A stretch of 64,000 nucleotides of DNA from Mycobacterium gordonae (GTDB lineage Bacteria; Actinomycetota; Actinomycetes; Mycobacteriales; Mycobacteriaceae), in assembly GCF_017086405.1 (NCBI RefSeq), contig NZ_CP070973.1:1426001-1490000 (forward strand). Reading direction: 5' to 3'. This document shows, piece after piece, positions 1 through 9,829 of the stretch (position 1 is the first letter of the stretch; each line of letters opens with the position of its first letter). The notes beneath the pieces were generated by a model, which was given only the letters and a program-made list of their open reading frames with translations, was not told the DNA's origin and searched no databases. Position numbers and translations under genes: made by a program.

Positions 1-67
1 GGTTCAGATTGAGTCGGGTCTCGCGGATCTGCCACGGCTCAACCGGAAACGCTTCCTCAGAAATCAT
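1..67 (-). CDS. Glycoside hydrolase family 65 (Rv3401-like), N-terminal fragment
   Basis: Only the first 22 codons are in the window; the gene runs off the left edge. It begins [20 protein letters not shown], which matches my memory of the start of Mtb Rv3401, a family-65 glycosyl hydrolase or disaccharide phosphorylase (kojibiose/maltose phosphorylase type). Its ATG overlaps the stop codon of the HAD gene (ATGA, 64-67), so the two are probably translationally coupled. Such phosphorylases release beta-glucose 1-phosphate, which a beta-phosphoglucomutase converts to glucose 6-phosphate; that fits the neighbour. Function is inferred from the start peptide and context only. Confidence 0.7.
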   Translation of the reverse strand, partial: MISEEAFPVEPWQIRETRLNLN

Positions 68-834
68 GTCGTTGTTTCTCCGCCATCGTCGTTGAGCAGT
101 TCGGCTAGATCGGTCACCACCACGTCGGCACCGTTGTCGCGCAGTTCACCGGCTTGACCGACCCGGTCGACACCCACCACGAGTCCGAAGTTACCGGCCC
201 GGCCGGCCTGCACCCCGGAGATTGCGTCCTCGAACACCGCGGCGGCCCCCGGCTCGACGTCCAGCAGCTGTGCCCCGCGCAGGTACGAGTCCGGGGCCGG
301 CTTGCCGGCGATGTTCTCCTCGCGCAACGTCACCCCGTCCACCCGCTGCTGGACGAATTGGTCCAACCCGGTGATCTCCAGCACGTCGCGGGTATTGGCG
401 CTCGACGACACGACCGCGATCTTGAGCCCCGCCGCCTCGACCGCCTCCAGATAGCGACGCGACCCGTCGAACACCTCAATGCCTTCTTTGTGCAGAACCG
501 CTTGGAAGGCATCGTTTTTCCGGGTGCCCAGGCCGTACACGGTGTCCGTGTCGGGTGGATCGTCGGGGCCGCCGTCGGGCAGGTCGATGCCTCGGCTCTG
601 CAGGAATGACCGGACGCCGTCTTCGCGCTTCTTGCCGTCGACGTACCGGCGGTAGTCGGTGGCCGGATCGAACGGGACGAATTCTTCGCCCGTCCGCTCG
701 GCGCGCTGCTTGAGGAACGAGTCGAACATCTCCTTCCATGCCTTGGTGTGGACGCTCGCGGTGTCGGTGAGCACACCGTCGAGGTCGAACAGGCAGGCGT
801 GCACTTCCTCTGGCAGGCCGAGCGCGGATACCAC
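64..834 (-). CDS. HAD-family beta-phosphoglucomutase-like hydrolase (Rv3400-like)
   Basis: Predicted cytoplasmic HAD enzyme, likely a beta-phosphoglucomutase acting on sugar phosphates released by the overlapping GH65 gene. HAD motif I is visible as [11 protein letters not shown] about 17 residues from the chosen start. Motif II is VVSSSANT, the motif III lysine is in AGKPAPD and the motif IV acid is in FEDAISG. The start is uncertain: I chose the GTG at 834 because it places motif I where the family has it, but in-frame GTG (879) and TTG (912) codons lie upstream. Length from 834 is 256 residues, close to Mtb Rv3400 (about 262). The stop overlaps the next start by 4 bases. Confidence 0.85.
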   Translation of the reverse strand: MVSALGLPEEVHACLFDLDGVLTDTASVHTKAWKEMFDSFLKQRAERTGEEFVPFDPATDYRRYVDGKKREDGVRSFLQSRGIDLPDGGPDDPPDTDTVYGLGTRKNDAFQAVLHKEGIEVFDGSRRYLEAVEAAGLKIAVVSSSANTRDVLEITGLDQFVQQRVDGVTLREENIAGKPAPDSYLRGAQLLDVEPGAAAVFEDAISGVQAGRAGNFGLVVGVDRVGQAGELRDNGADVVVTDLAELLNDDGGETTT

Positions 835-913
835 TGGCAAAACCCGCTTCCATGTAGTTGGCGATGTAGTGGGCAACACCCCTGAACATGCCCGGTGCGG
901 TGCCGGCGGCAAA

Positions 914-1312
914 CTATGAATCTACCAAGCCGTGTTTGCGGGCCACTTCCTCAAAACTGCTCCGCACCGCGAGGATCTGCTGGGCATTCAGTGCTGGAGT
1001 TATGTGCAATAGCTTCTCGGTAATTGTCTGGCGGAATTCTTCGGGCGAAAGCACGTCGAAATATTCGTCGCCGGCCACTGACGGATCGTCGTCAACGGGC
1101 GTGGAGACGTTCGACAAACGTACTTCCCGGGCGAATTTCCCTCGATTTCCCTCGTCAATCTCAAAAGACACCTGGGCCCCGCGGACCGCGCGGTTCTTCT
1201 CGATCTCTAGGTCGTTGACGTGCAGGAACACATCTTCACCACCGATATCGGGTGTGATGAACCCATAACCTCGCACACCGTCGAACCGCACAATTCTGCC
1301 CGTGACCCGCAC
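914..1312 (-). CDS. Cold-shock-domain protein with acidic C-terminal extension
   Basis: 132-residue protein starting at a GTG preceded by AGGGG. Residues about 1-68 form a cold-shock (OB-fold) domain: the RNP1-like motif is [10 protein letters not shown] and the RNP2-like motif is DVFLHVNDL, both used for single-stranded nucleic acid binding. The remaining roughly 60 residues are acidic and probably helical ([13 protein letters not shown] onward), so the protein is about twice the size of a minimal CspA. The general class is the same as mycobacterial CspB (Rv0871), but this is not that locus. Likely a cytoplasmic RNA chaperone or transcription antiterminator. It lies on the same strand upstream of the HAD gene, about 80 bases from the chosen start of that gene. 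The 225 bases upstream (1313-1537) hold no gene I can support. Confidence 0.8.
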   Translation of the reverse strand: MRVTGRIVRFDGVRGYGFITPDIGGEDVFLHVNDLEIEKNRAVRGAQVSFEIDEGNRGKFAREVRLSNVSTPVDDDPSVAGDEYFDVLSPEEFRQTITEKLLHITPALNAQQILAVRSSFEEVARKHGLVDS

Positions 1313-1537
1313 CCGTTTAGCCCCTGCTCGCTCCGTCGTCTACTCCGGCGATCATACCGCCGGACACCGATCGGACGAGGCTGGGTCGATTCGAAGCAAG
1401 CGGGCCGAAATTGGCGTCAACTGAGCTGCTGCGGCGTCAGGTTCCGGCCACGGTCAGCGACTGCAACGGCGAGCGGTCAAAGTGGACATCGTTTCGCCGG
1501 AGGCCGTCGGCGCGGCTGTGCCTGCGCGCCGAACCCT

Positions 1538-3448
1538 CTACAGGAGGCCGGTGAAATCGGCCACGATCGACTTGGCCGCACTGTAGTAGGCGTAGGCGAG
1601 GAAGAAGCTCAGGAAGGTGAGCAATCCGGTGTCCGCGGCGATCGGATATCCGATCGCGTTGATGATGCCCGCCGGATCCCCCTCGACGGCTTGCCCGATG
1701 CCGTCCAGGAACAGGTTCACGTCGTAGGACGGCAGTGAAACGGCGATAGCGGTCAGGGTGTCCAAGGTCGGCAGCAGCGTCGAGTAGGCCGAGGCCGCGG
1801 CACTCGTGGCGGCGGTGGTGATGTCGGTGTTGGCAGTCTGCAGGCCATGGATGACGCTGTCGACCGTTGGCGGCGCGAACCCCGGCAAACTCACCTGCGG
1901 GAATCCTGTGGCGGGCATGCCCGGTAGCGACGGTGGGTGCCAGAGGCGGAGATCGGCGGAGGCATCGTTAGTGCCTTGCTGGGTTCCGCTGACCAGGGCG
2001 TTGACGACTCGCGCCGGGCTGACATCCGGAAACAGCCCGAACGGGGTGGGGACGTTGGCCGGGCTGGTCGAATAGCCGTAGTCGGGGTCGCCGTAGCCGA
2101 GGTTGACGATCACCTTCAAGTCGGGCTGGATCAGATCGGCGATCGTGTTGCCCAGAAACGACGTTCGTAACGGCTCGAGCAGCGGCAGGTTCTGGGTCGG
2201 AATCACGTAGTAGGTCGTCATCGTCGGTCCCTCGGTGGGCAACTCGACGGCGGTAGCCAGCTGCGCCGGAGTGAGGGTCGGATACAGCGGGTGCACGTAG
2301 AGCGCGCCAAGCATGGCGTTGGCGTCGGCGACGATGTTGAGAGGGTATCGGGGAAAGTCGGCGAAGCCGTCGTATTCGATGGTGTACACGACGGTCGGAT
2401 AGTCATTGGCCGGCGTGGACCCCGGAAATGACTTGCCCATGCTCGGCAGGGTCAGCCCGTCGAAGCGGGAATACAAACCTCCGTTGGGATTCATCGGGTT
2501 TCCGACCAGCGAGAAGCTCACCGCATCGCTCGGCACGCCGGCGGCTTTGAGCTTCGCCATCTCCAATGACGCAATCCCGGCTCCCTGTGAAAACCCCTGA
2601 ACGACAACATGATTCCCGGATGTCAACTGGGAGTGGATCGCGTTGTCCAGAATCGTCAGGCCTTGCGCCCAGGACGCGTCCTCGGTCAGGGTCTTGATGC
2701 CGGTGATCCAGTACGACTGTGCCGGTGTCAGCAGCGCCTGGGCATTGGCAACGGTGAAGGCTGGGAAATTGGGCGTGACGTAGTTGGCCAGCGCGTTGTT
2801 CACGTAACTCTGTGACGGCAGCGGGAATCCGCTGCCGCCGATCACCAGGGTGACGTCGGACGCCGCCGCCGATGCGGCCGGGGCCGCCGCGGCCGTCACA
2901 CTGGTCGCCGGGGCGGCGCCTGGCGACCGGGTGAGCAGCGTCTGCCACGGTGTGAGCTGGGCGATCACGGCCGAAGCGCTGGCGTAGTAGTCCGCCATGG
3001 CGGCCACGTCCTGAGCCCACATCTGCTCGTACGCGGCCTCGGTGGCAGCGATCGCCGGTGCGTTGAATCCCAGGATGTTCGACTTCACCAGCGAAACCAA
3101 CTGACTCCGGTTGCCCACGAGTGTCTGCAGTGGCACCGTGGCGGCCAGTGTCGCGTCGAAGGCCGCCGCCGCGGCTGACGCTTGACGGGCGGCTTGCGCG
3201 GCGGCCGTCGCCGCGTCCCTCAACCAGCACGAGTACGAGAACGCCAATTCGGCCATGGCTGTCGCCGAAGGTCCCTGCCATGCCGCTTCCGTCAGATTCG
3301 ACACCACCGAGGAGAACTCATTCGCCGTGGCCAACAGGTCTTCGCCCAAACCGTCCCATGCCGTTGCCGCAGCCCGCAGGGACCCGGCTCCCGGCCCGTG
3401 CGCGATGCGCGCAGAAGTGACCTCCGGCGGCGACACCCAAAAATCCAT
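1538..3448 (-). CDS. PPE-family protein with C-terminal PE-PPE serine hydrolase domain
   Basis: 636 residues. The N-terminal ~175 residues are a PPE domain: MDFWVSPPE has Pro-Pro-Glu at 7-9, and the WxG motif is W57-Q-G59. After an Ala-rich linker (about 178-198) comes a PE-PPE alpha/beta hydrolase domain from about residue 199. It begins with a beta strand plus glycine loop (VTLVIGGSGFP) and has the nucleophile elbow G285-F-S-Q-G289, so Ser287 is the predicted nucleophile. I started at ATG 3448 because it gives the canonical PPE N-terminus and has GGTAGG about 10 bases upstream; an ATG six codons earlier is also in frame. It probably is secreted by a type VII (ESX) system and acts as an esterase or acyltransferase on lipids; no PE partner is adjacent. 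A strong promoter and an operator-like palindrome lie upstream. Confidence 0.88.
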   Translation of the reverse strand: MDFWVSPPEVTSARIAHGPGAGSLRAAATAWDGLGEDLLATANEFSSVVSNLTEAAWQGPSATAMAELAFSYSCWLRDAATAAAQAARQASAAAAAFDATLAATVPLQTLVGNRSQLVSLVKSNILGFNAPAIAATEAAYEQMWAQDVAAMADYYASASAVIAQLTPWQTLLTRSPGAAPATSVTAAAAPAASAAASDVTLVIGGSGFPLPSQSYVNNALANYVTPNFPAFTVANAQALLTPAQSYWITGIKTLTEDASWAQGLTILDNAIHSQLTSGNHVVVQGFSQGAGIASLEMAKLKAAGVPSDAVSFSLVGNPMNPNGGLYSRFDGLTLPSMGKSFPGSTPANDYPTVVYTIEYDGFADFPRYPLNIVADANAMLGALYVHPLYPTLTPAQLATAVELPTEGPTMTTYYVIPTQNLPLLEPLRTSFLGNTIADLIQPDLKVIVNLGYGDPDYGYSTSPANVPTPFGLFPDVSPARVVNALVSGTQQGTNDASADLRLWHPPSLPGMPATGFPQVSLPGFAPPTVDSVIHGLQTANTDITTAATSAAASAYSTLLPTLDTLTAIAVSLPSYDVNLFLDGIGQAVEGDPAGIINAIGYPIAADTGLLTFLSFFLAYAYYSAAKSIVADFTGLL

Positions 3449-3500
3449 CACAACGCACCTACCCATCGAAAACTGTCAACTAGAGTGGACGAATGAACGG

Positions 3501-3529
3501 ACTATAGAAGCGGTTGTGAATTTCGTCAA
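3501..3529 (-). promoter_or_regulatory. SigA-type promoter of the PPE hydrolase gene
   Basis: On the minus strand TTGACG (3524-3529) is followed by exactly 17 bases and then TATAGT (3501-3506), a near-consensus -35/-10 pair. The predicted start site near 3494 would give a 5' leader of about 45 bases containing GGTAGG before the ATG at 3448. This is the best-formed housekeeping promoter I see in the window. Confidence 0.65.
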
Positions 3530-3540
3530 CTATGGTTGAC
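3525..3540. promoter_or_regulatory. Operator-like palindrome over the PPE -35 element
   Basis: GTCAAC-TATG-GTTGAC is a perfect inverted repeat that overlaps the -35 hexamer of the PPE promoter. The 8-mer TAGTTGAC (minus strand) recurs at 3475-3482, just downstream of the -10. Two copies flanking a -10 are typical of a repressor site. The regulator is not identifiable from sequence; a TetR or GntR type would fit. Confidence 0.5.
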
Positions 3541-3571
3541 AAACGCTTGACCGGCCAGATGGCTAAACTCG

Positions 3572-5131
<1,560 letters not shown>

Positions 5132-5176
5132 CTCTGATCGGCCCCGAACGCCGCTGACCCGGGATACTATGTCGCG

Positions 5177-6103
5177 ATGATCGGTAGCCTTTCCGCTGCT
5201 CACGCGGAGCGTCGCGAATTCTGGGGGGAGCTGTGCCCGGGGATGTCGATCGAAGCCGGCGGCTACGCCCGGCCGGCCGCGGTGGGCGACATCGACCCGC
5301 TGCTGGCCAATTTGAAGCGCGAGGGTTACGTCCAGGTGCCCGGCGCGCTGTCGGAAGCGATCGTCGCCCCGATCCGTTACGCCGTGTCGACGCTGTTTCA
5401 GCGCGGCATCCCGTTGGCGTTCGCGTTTGTCTACGACGAATTGTGGCTTGCGTTTCAAGGCCTTTCGCGGTTTCTGACCTCTGTGCTGGGTGAGGATTAT
5501 CGGGCACTACCCGACTTCTGGGTCTGGCACGTCAACCCCAACGAGAACGCACTGGGCTGGGGTCCACACCGCGACCGGGTGATGCCGACCCTGGATGCCG
5601 ACAACTCGCCCCACACGCTGACGGTCTGGCTGCCGTTCACCGACGCCACCCCGCTCAACGGATGCATGTACATGCTGCCCGCACACCTCGACGACCGGTT
5701 CCGGCAACGCCGGTGGGACGGTGAGGGCAACACCGTCGTCTACAACCTGCAGGACATCCGGGCGCTGCCGGCGACGGCCGGTTCGTTGCTGGCTTGGAAT
5801 CAGGCGGTGCTGCACTGGGGCGGTCGCGGCAGCCGGCTGGGGGCGGCACCGCGGATCAGCGCGGCCTTCGAGTTTCAGCGTGCCGACCGTCCGCCGTTCA
5901 ACAATCCTCTGCTGGATCCGGCTCGGGTGCCGACCTTCCAGGAGCGACTCGGGCTGATCGGCAAGCAGGTGCTGCAATACCGCCACATGTATCCGCTCAG
6001 CGATGAGATCGCGGCGATCGCCACCTCGCTTTTCCAGCGGTTCATGCCGGGAGTTCCGATCCCGGCCGCGTACCCGGTGCCGACGGGCGTCGCGGCCAAC
6101 TAG
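5177..6103 (+). CDS. Phytanoyl-CoA dioxygenase (PhyH) family protein
   Basis: 308 residues, predicted Fe(II)/2-oxoglutarate oxygenase. The facial triad is visible: H131-R-D133 (GPHRDRVM) and H213 (VLHWGG); a downstream Arg (R219 or R226) could bind 2-oxoglutarate. The family segment NGCMYMLPAH (161-170) sits between them. Substrate unknown: PhyH relatives hydroxylate acyl-CoAs, amino acids or secondary metabolites. No signal peptide. TACTAT (5165-5170) followed by six bases and the ATG fits a leaderless TANNNT promoter, and no Shine-Dalgarno is seen. It lies 45 bases after guaA on the same strand. Its stop overlaps the 3' end of the convergent Rv3395A-like gene by 4 bases. Confidence 0.82.
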   Translation: MIGSLSAAHAERREFWGELCPGMSIEAGGYARPAAVGDIDPLLANLKREGYVQVPGALSEAIVAPIRYAVSTLFQRGIPLAFAFVYDELWLAFQGLSRFLTSVLGEDYRALPDFWVWHVNPNENALGWGPHRDRVMPTLDADNSPHTLTVWLPFTDATPLNGCMYMLPAHLDDRFRQRRWDGEGNTVVYNLQDIRALPATAGSLLAWNQAVLHWGGRGSRLGAAPRISAAFEFQRADRPPFNNPLLDPARVPTFQERLGLIGKQVLQYRHMYPLSDEIAAIATSLFQRFMPGVPIPAAYPVPTGVAAN

Positions 6104-6813
6104 CGCTGACGGACCAGCTCGCGGTCGCCGTACGCGATGGTTGCGGTGGCCCAGTCGCCGCCGGACGCCTCGACGAGCCGGCGGGCGATGCCCAGATCGC
6201 CTTTGCTTGCGACCAGGATCAGCATGCGCTCGGCTGTGGTGACTGATCCGCCGAGCAATTGATGGTGTGCAGTTTCATCAGCGATGAACGCGTCGCGGAA
6301 GCGGGCGACGTCGATGCCGGGCACGGTGACGATCACTGCTTCTGGCGCGGTCGCCTCTTGGGGTAGGTAAGCGAAGGTCAGCACGGCTTGTTGGTCGAAC
6401 TGACGGCGCAGCGCCTCGGCGGCGGCGTGCAAGGTCGATTGGTCGACCACGCACAGATGGAACTGGCGTGCCCGTTCGATGGTGACCTGCTGCATCTCCT
6501 CGGACCAGAACATCCCCTCCAGCAGGGTCGAACCGGTGACCGGTGCGCCGTTGAGTGCGAGCGTGGTATCGGCCTGGAGTTCGAACTGCCGTAGCTCGTC
6601 GCTGCCGCTCGGGTCGCTGTTGTCGGAGGCGAACAGTTCCGCGGAATGACACACGTCTGATTCGGCGTTTGCTGAACCAGAAGCCCCAGCAGTGCCACCG
6701 GCTATCAGGAACCACACCAGCACCAGGGTGTTGCGGCGGATGTGAACCGGGCGCTGCCGACCGCGCCTTGACGCTGTCGGGGGGTGGGTGTTTACTCGAA
6801 AAGAATCGAACAT
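6100..6813 (-). CDS. SOS-linked membrane-anchored or exported protein (Rv3395A-like)
   Basis: 237 residues. A basic N-terminus (about 1-27) precedes one hydrophobic segment (VLVWFLIAGGTAGASG, about 31-46) that could be a signal sequence or membrane anchor; the rest is soluble with no domain I recognise. Mtb has a small membrane protein gene, Rv3395A, at this position, and this is the likely orthologue. The ATG at 6813 is inside a LexA box, so the gene is probably damage-inducible together with divergent imuA'. The start is not secure: no good Shine-Dalgarno is visible, and the next in-frame starts are GTGs within the hydrophobic segment. Molecular function unknown. Confidence 0.65.
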   Translation of the reverse strand: MFDSFRVNTHPPTASRRGRQRPVHIRRNTLVLVWFLIAGGTAGASGSANAESDVCHSAELFASDNSDPSGSDELRQFELQADTTLALNGAPVTGSTLLEGMFWSEEMQQVTIERARQFHLCVVDQSTLHAAAEALRRQFDQQAVLTFAYLPQEATAPEAVIVTVPGIDVARFRDAFIADETAHHQLLGGSVTTAERMLILVASKGDLGIARRLVEASGGDWATATIAYGDRELVRQR

Positions 6814-6821
6814 ACTTTCGA
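6806..6821. promoter_or_regulatory. LexA (SOS) box between Rv3395A-like gene and imuA'
   Basis: TCGAAC-ATAC-TTTCGA matches the mycobacterial SOS box TCGAAC-N4-GTTCGA with one mismatch. It lies 23-38 bases before the imuA' ATG and covers the start codon of the divergent gene, so one LexA site probably controls both directions. GGAGG is placed correctly for imuA'. Confidence 0.8.
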
Positions 6822-6843
6822 AAAATCTGATTAGGAGGCGGTC

Positions 6844-7473
6844 ATGACTGCGGCTTTCGCCTCCCAGCACCACCAGGAAAACCGTGTTGAACAGCTCAAA
6901 CAGCTGCGCCAGAAGATTGCCGCGTTGTCCGGGAAGGATACCGCCTCCGCCACAGGCCTGGTGTCGGGGGATCCGGCGCTGCTGCCGCGCGGGACGGTGG
7001 CGGTGCTGTCAGGGGCGCGGTCGCTGGCGCTGCGCATGGTGGCCACGGTGACGGCCGGTGGGGGCAACGCGGTGATCGTCGGCCAGCCGGATATCGGGTT
7101 GCTGGCCGCGGTGGAAATGGGGGCGGACCTGAGCAGGATCGCGGTGGTGCCGGATCCCGGAAACGATCCGGTGGAGGTGGCCGCGGTGCTCATCGACGGC
7201 ATGGATCTGGTGGTCCTCGGCCTAGGGGGGCGTCGGGTGACGCGGACCCGGGCGCGGGCCGTGGTGGCCCGCGCCCGGCAGAAGGGGTGCACGGTGCTGG
7301 TCACCGACGGCGACTGGGAAGGGGCCTCGACACGACTGCAGGCCCGGGTCTGTGGCTATGAGCTGACTCCATCTTTCGGGGGTGGGACGCCCCCCGGGGT
7401 CGGACGCATCAGCGGGGTCCGGCTGCAGATCAGCCGGTGTGGGCGGTCGATCGACCGAGTGCGAACCGGTTGA
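6844..7473 (+). CDS. imuA': Mutasome accessory protein ImuA' (RecA-like)
   Basis: 209 residues. Mtb ImuA' (Rv3395c) works with ImuB and DnaE2 in damage-induced translesion synthesis. The protein has a RecA/SulA-like fold region, [20 protein letters not shown] (46-65), where a Walker A loop would be expected; the GxxxxGKT lysine is absent, so ATP binding in the usual way is unlikely. VDGDWEG-like acidic residues follow near 155-160. It begins [10 protein letters not shown] at an ATG with GGAGG upstream and is under the adjacent LexA box. Its stop lies five bases before the chosen imuB start, so the two are translated together. Confidence 0.9.
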   Translation: MTAAFASQHHQENRVEQLKQLRQKIAALSGKDTASATGLVSGDPALLPRGTVAVLSGARSLALRMVATVTAGGGNAVIVGQPDIGLLAAVEMGADLSRIAVVPDPGNDPVEVAAVLIDGMDLVVLGLGGRRVTRTRARAVVARARQKGCTVLVTDGDWEGASTRLQARVCGYELTPSFGGGTPPGVGRISGVRLQISRCGRSIDRVRTG

Positions 7474-7478
7474 CCCTG

Positions 7479-9053
7479 ATGGCTTCTCGGGTGTTGGCGA
7501 TCTGGTGCATGGACTGGCCCGCGGTCGCGGCGGCAGCCGCCGCGGGTCAGCCCGCGACGGATCCGGTCGCGGTCACCGTGGCGAATCGGGTGATCGCCTG
7601 CTCGGCGACGGCCCGGGCAGCCGGGGTGCGGCGGGGGTTGCGGCGACGGGAGGCGGCGGCACGGTGTCCGGAACTGCACATCGTGGCCGCCGACGTGGAC
7701 CGCGACGCCCGCTTCTTCGAAGGGGTGATCGCCGCGGTAGAGGATTTGGTGCCCCGTCCCGAGGTGCTGCGCCCCGGCCTGCTGGTGCTGCCGGTGCGTG
7801 GGGCGGCCCGGTTCTTCGGATCCGAACAGCAGGCGGCGGAGCGGCTGATCGACGCGGTGGCCGCGGCGGGCGCCGAGTGTCAGATCGGTATCGCCGACGG
7901 TTTGTCCACCGCGGTCTTCGCCGCGCGTGCGGGCCGCGTGGTGGAGCCGGGAGGGGACGCGCGGTTCTTGTCGGCGCTGTCGATCCGCCAGCTGGCCACC
8001 GAGCCGAGTCTGTCCGGCCCGGGTCGGCACGAGCTGGCAGATCTGTTGTGGCGGATGGGAATTCGTACCATCGGACAGTTCGCCGCGCTGTCTCGCGCCG
8101 ACGTCGCTTCCCGGTTCGGGGCCGACGCGGTGACGGCGCACCGGTTCGCCCGTGGTGAATCGGAACGGGGGCCCTCCGGGCGTGAACCGTCATCGGAACT
8201 CGCCGCCGAGCTGGACTGCGATCCGCCGATCGACCGGGTCGACGCTGCGGCCTTCGCCGGGCGTTCGTTGGCCGCCACGCTGCACCAGTCGCTGCTGGCC
8301 GCCGGAGTGGGGTGCACCCGACTGGCCATTCACGCGGTCACCGCCACCGGTGACGAGCTGAGCCGGGTGTGGCGGTGCGCCGAACCGTTGACCGAGGACG
8401 CCACCGCCGACCGGGTGCGCTGGCAACTCGACGGGTGGCTGAGTCACCGCATCTCACGAGGTCGCCCGTTGGACGCGCCGGTGACGCTGTTGCGTCTGCA
8501 GGCCGTCGAGGTCGTCTCGGCCGGTGCGCTGCAGCTGCCGCTGTGGGGTGGTCTTGGCGAGGAGGACAGGCTCCGGGCCCGGCGGGCGCTGGTGCGGGTT
8601 CAGGGATTGCTGGGTCCGGAGGCGGTGCAGGTGCCGATGCTGTCCGGCGGTCGTGGGCCGGCCGAGCGGATCACCTTGACACCGCTGGGTGACGAACCGG
8701 TGCCGCGGGCCGATCCCGCTCAACCGTGGCCGGGTCAACTGCCCGACCCCTCACCGGCGGTTCTGGTCGACGACCCGGTGGAATTGCTTGATGCTCAAGG
8801 AAATCCGATTCGGGTGACCAGCAGGGGAGTGTTCTCCGCCGAGCCTGCCCGCCTGGCCGTGCGGGGGTCAGACGACTTGCTGCGCTGGTGGGCCGGGCCC
8901 TGGCCCGTCGACGAGCGGTGGTGGGATGACCGGCCCGAGGCGGGTCAAAAGGGCGGCCGCGTCGCTCGGGCGCAGGTGCTGTTGGAGAGCGAACGGGCGC
9001 TCTTGCTGTGCTACCGGCAGAGGAGGTGGTTCCTGGAAGGCATCTACGAATGA
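7479..9053 (+). CDS. imuB: Y-family polymerase-like mutasome adaptor ImuB
   Basis: 524 residues, Y-family DNA polymerase fold. In mycobacteria ImuB is thought to lack polymerase activity and to bridge DnaE2, ImuA' and the beta clamp (literature). I chose the ATG at 7479 because it places RVLAIWCMDWP, the first palm strand with a single acidic residue, at the N-terminus as in other Y-family proteins; a GTG at 7437, inside imuA', is also in frame. A helix-hairpin-helix-like region (GPGRHELADLLWRMGIRTIGQ) precedes a little-finger region. A clamp-binding QLPLWGG segment is visible about 359-365, and an extended C-terminus ends RRWFLEGIYE. Downstream 9054-9226 is intergenic between convergent genes. 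Confidence 0.93.
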   Translation: MASRVLAIWCMDWPAVAAAAAAGQPATDPVAVTVANRVIACSATARAAGVRRGLRRREAAARCPELHIVAADVDRDARFFEGVIAAVEDLVPRPEVLRPGLLVLPVRGAARFFGSEQQAAERLIDAVAAAGAECQIGIADGLSTAVFAARAGRVVEPGGDARFLSALSIRQLATEPSLSGPGRHELADLLWRMGIRTIGQFAALSRADVASRFGADAVTAHRFARGESERGPSGREPSSELAAELDCDPPIDRVDAAAFAGRSLAATLHQSLLAAGVGCTRLAIHAVTATGDELSRVWRCAEPLTEDATADRVRWQLDGWLSHRISRGRPLDAPVTLLRLQAVEVVSAGALQLPLWGGLGEEDRLRARRALVRVQGLLGPEAVQVPMLSGGRGPAERITLTPLGDEPVPRADPAQPWPGQLPDPSPAVLVDDPVELLDAQGNPIRVTSRGVFSAEPARLAVRGSDDLLRWWAGPWPVDERWWDDRPEAGQKGGRVARAQVLLESERALLLCYRQRRWFLEGIYE

Positions 9054-9226
9054 CTCCAGGCTCTGATCAGCGAAAACGCCGCAGATTTACCGCCGAGAAG
9101 AAAATCTGGCGGTCCGGCTTGCCGGCTGATGCGGCGAATCCGTTGTGGTGGTGGGCGATTCGGTGATCAGGGCTACCTTGGCGACCGGTCTCGTAACAGA
9201 AAAGTAATGAGGACCGCGGCCGCAGT

Positions 9227-9574
9227 CTAGACGACCGAGCGGGACTTGCGCTTGTTCAGGAAGGTCGACCACGAAACCACGTCGGGGTGCTCCTTGAGCA
9301 GGGCCCTGCGCTGCCGTTCGGTCATGCCACCCCACACGCCGAATTCGACCTTGTTGTCGAGCGCGTCCGCGCCGCACTCCCGCAGCACTGGGCAGTGCCG
9401 GCAGATGGCTGCTGCCTGACGTTGCGCTGCGCCCGACACGAACAGCTCGTCCGGGTCTTTGCTCCTGCACAGTCCCTGCGATACCCAGCCTCGTTCCCCA
9501 CCATCTTCGGCATGCTGGGCGTTGCTGACGGCGACAAGGTTCAGCCGCCGAGCGGCCGGACGTGTTCCTGACAC
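9227..9574 (-). CDS. WhiB-family Fe-S transcription factor, WhiB4-like
   Basis: 115 residues. WhiB proteins carry a [4Fe-4S] cluster and bind sigma factor or DNA as redox/NO-responsive regulators. Four cluster cysteines are visible: C36, C58, C61 and C67 (C-x21-C-x2-C-x5-C), followed by the GVWGG turn at 79-83 and a basic C-terminus. The start MSGTRPAARRLNL and the tract DNKVEFGVWGGMTERQRRAL closely resemble Mtb WhiB4 (Rv3681c) from memory. In Mtb whiB4 lies at a different locus, so this may be a second WhiB4-type gene rather than the orthologue. The GTG start has AAGGGGAG eight bases upstream. The upstream 255 bases (9575-9829) include an AT-rich stretch about 9690-9760 and likely hold its promoter. 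Confidence 0.9.
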   Translation of the reverse strand: MSGTRPAARRLNLVAVSNAQHAEDGGERGWVSQGLCRSKDPDELFVSGAAQRQAAAICRHCPVLRECGADALDNKVEFGVWGGMTERQRRALLKEHPDVVSWSTFLNKRKSRSVV

Positions 9575-9829
9575 GAAGTGCTCCCCTTAAATGTCCGGCC
9601 GCGATGTGCGGCCGCCTCCCCGCGGTGCAGACCAAGTTGTGACCAATGCTTCGTTGCTTTGTCGCGCCACACGTGATCTGAATCTCACCGTGCTTATAAA
9701 TTAGGGGGTCAGGGGTCAATTGCGCAACCGTTCAACGGTATTTTTTGGGACGCATGTGCCATACGCTCGGTATGATTCCGCCCGTTCGACCGTGACTTTG
9801 GGTCTTGTACTCGTCGGCACTGCGCTCCA

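Noticed and set aside
6814..6873. N-terminal extension of the Rv3395A-like protein (20 more codons)
   Set aside because: It would start inside imuA' and run through the imuA' ribosome site and the LexA box; the ATG at 6813 is more plausible.
9087..9719. Longer frame overlapping the WhiB gene
   Set aside because: It is another reading frame on the same strand; the WhiB cysteines, GVWGG motif and ribosome site fix the correct frame.
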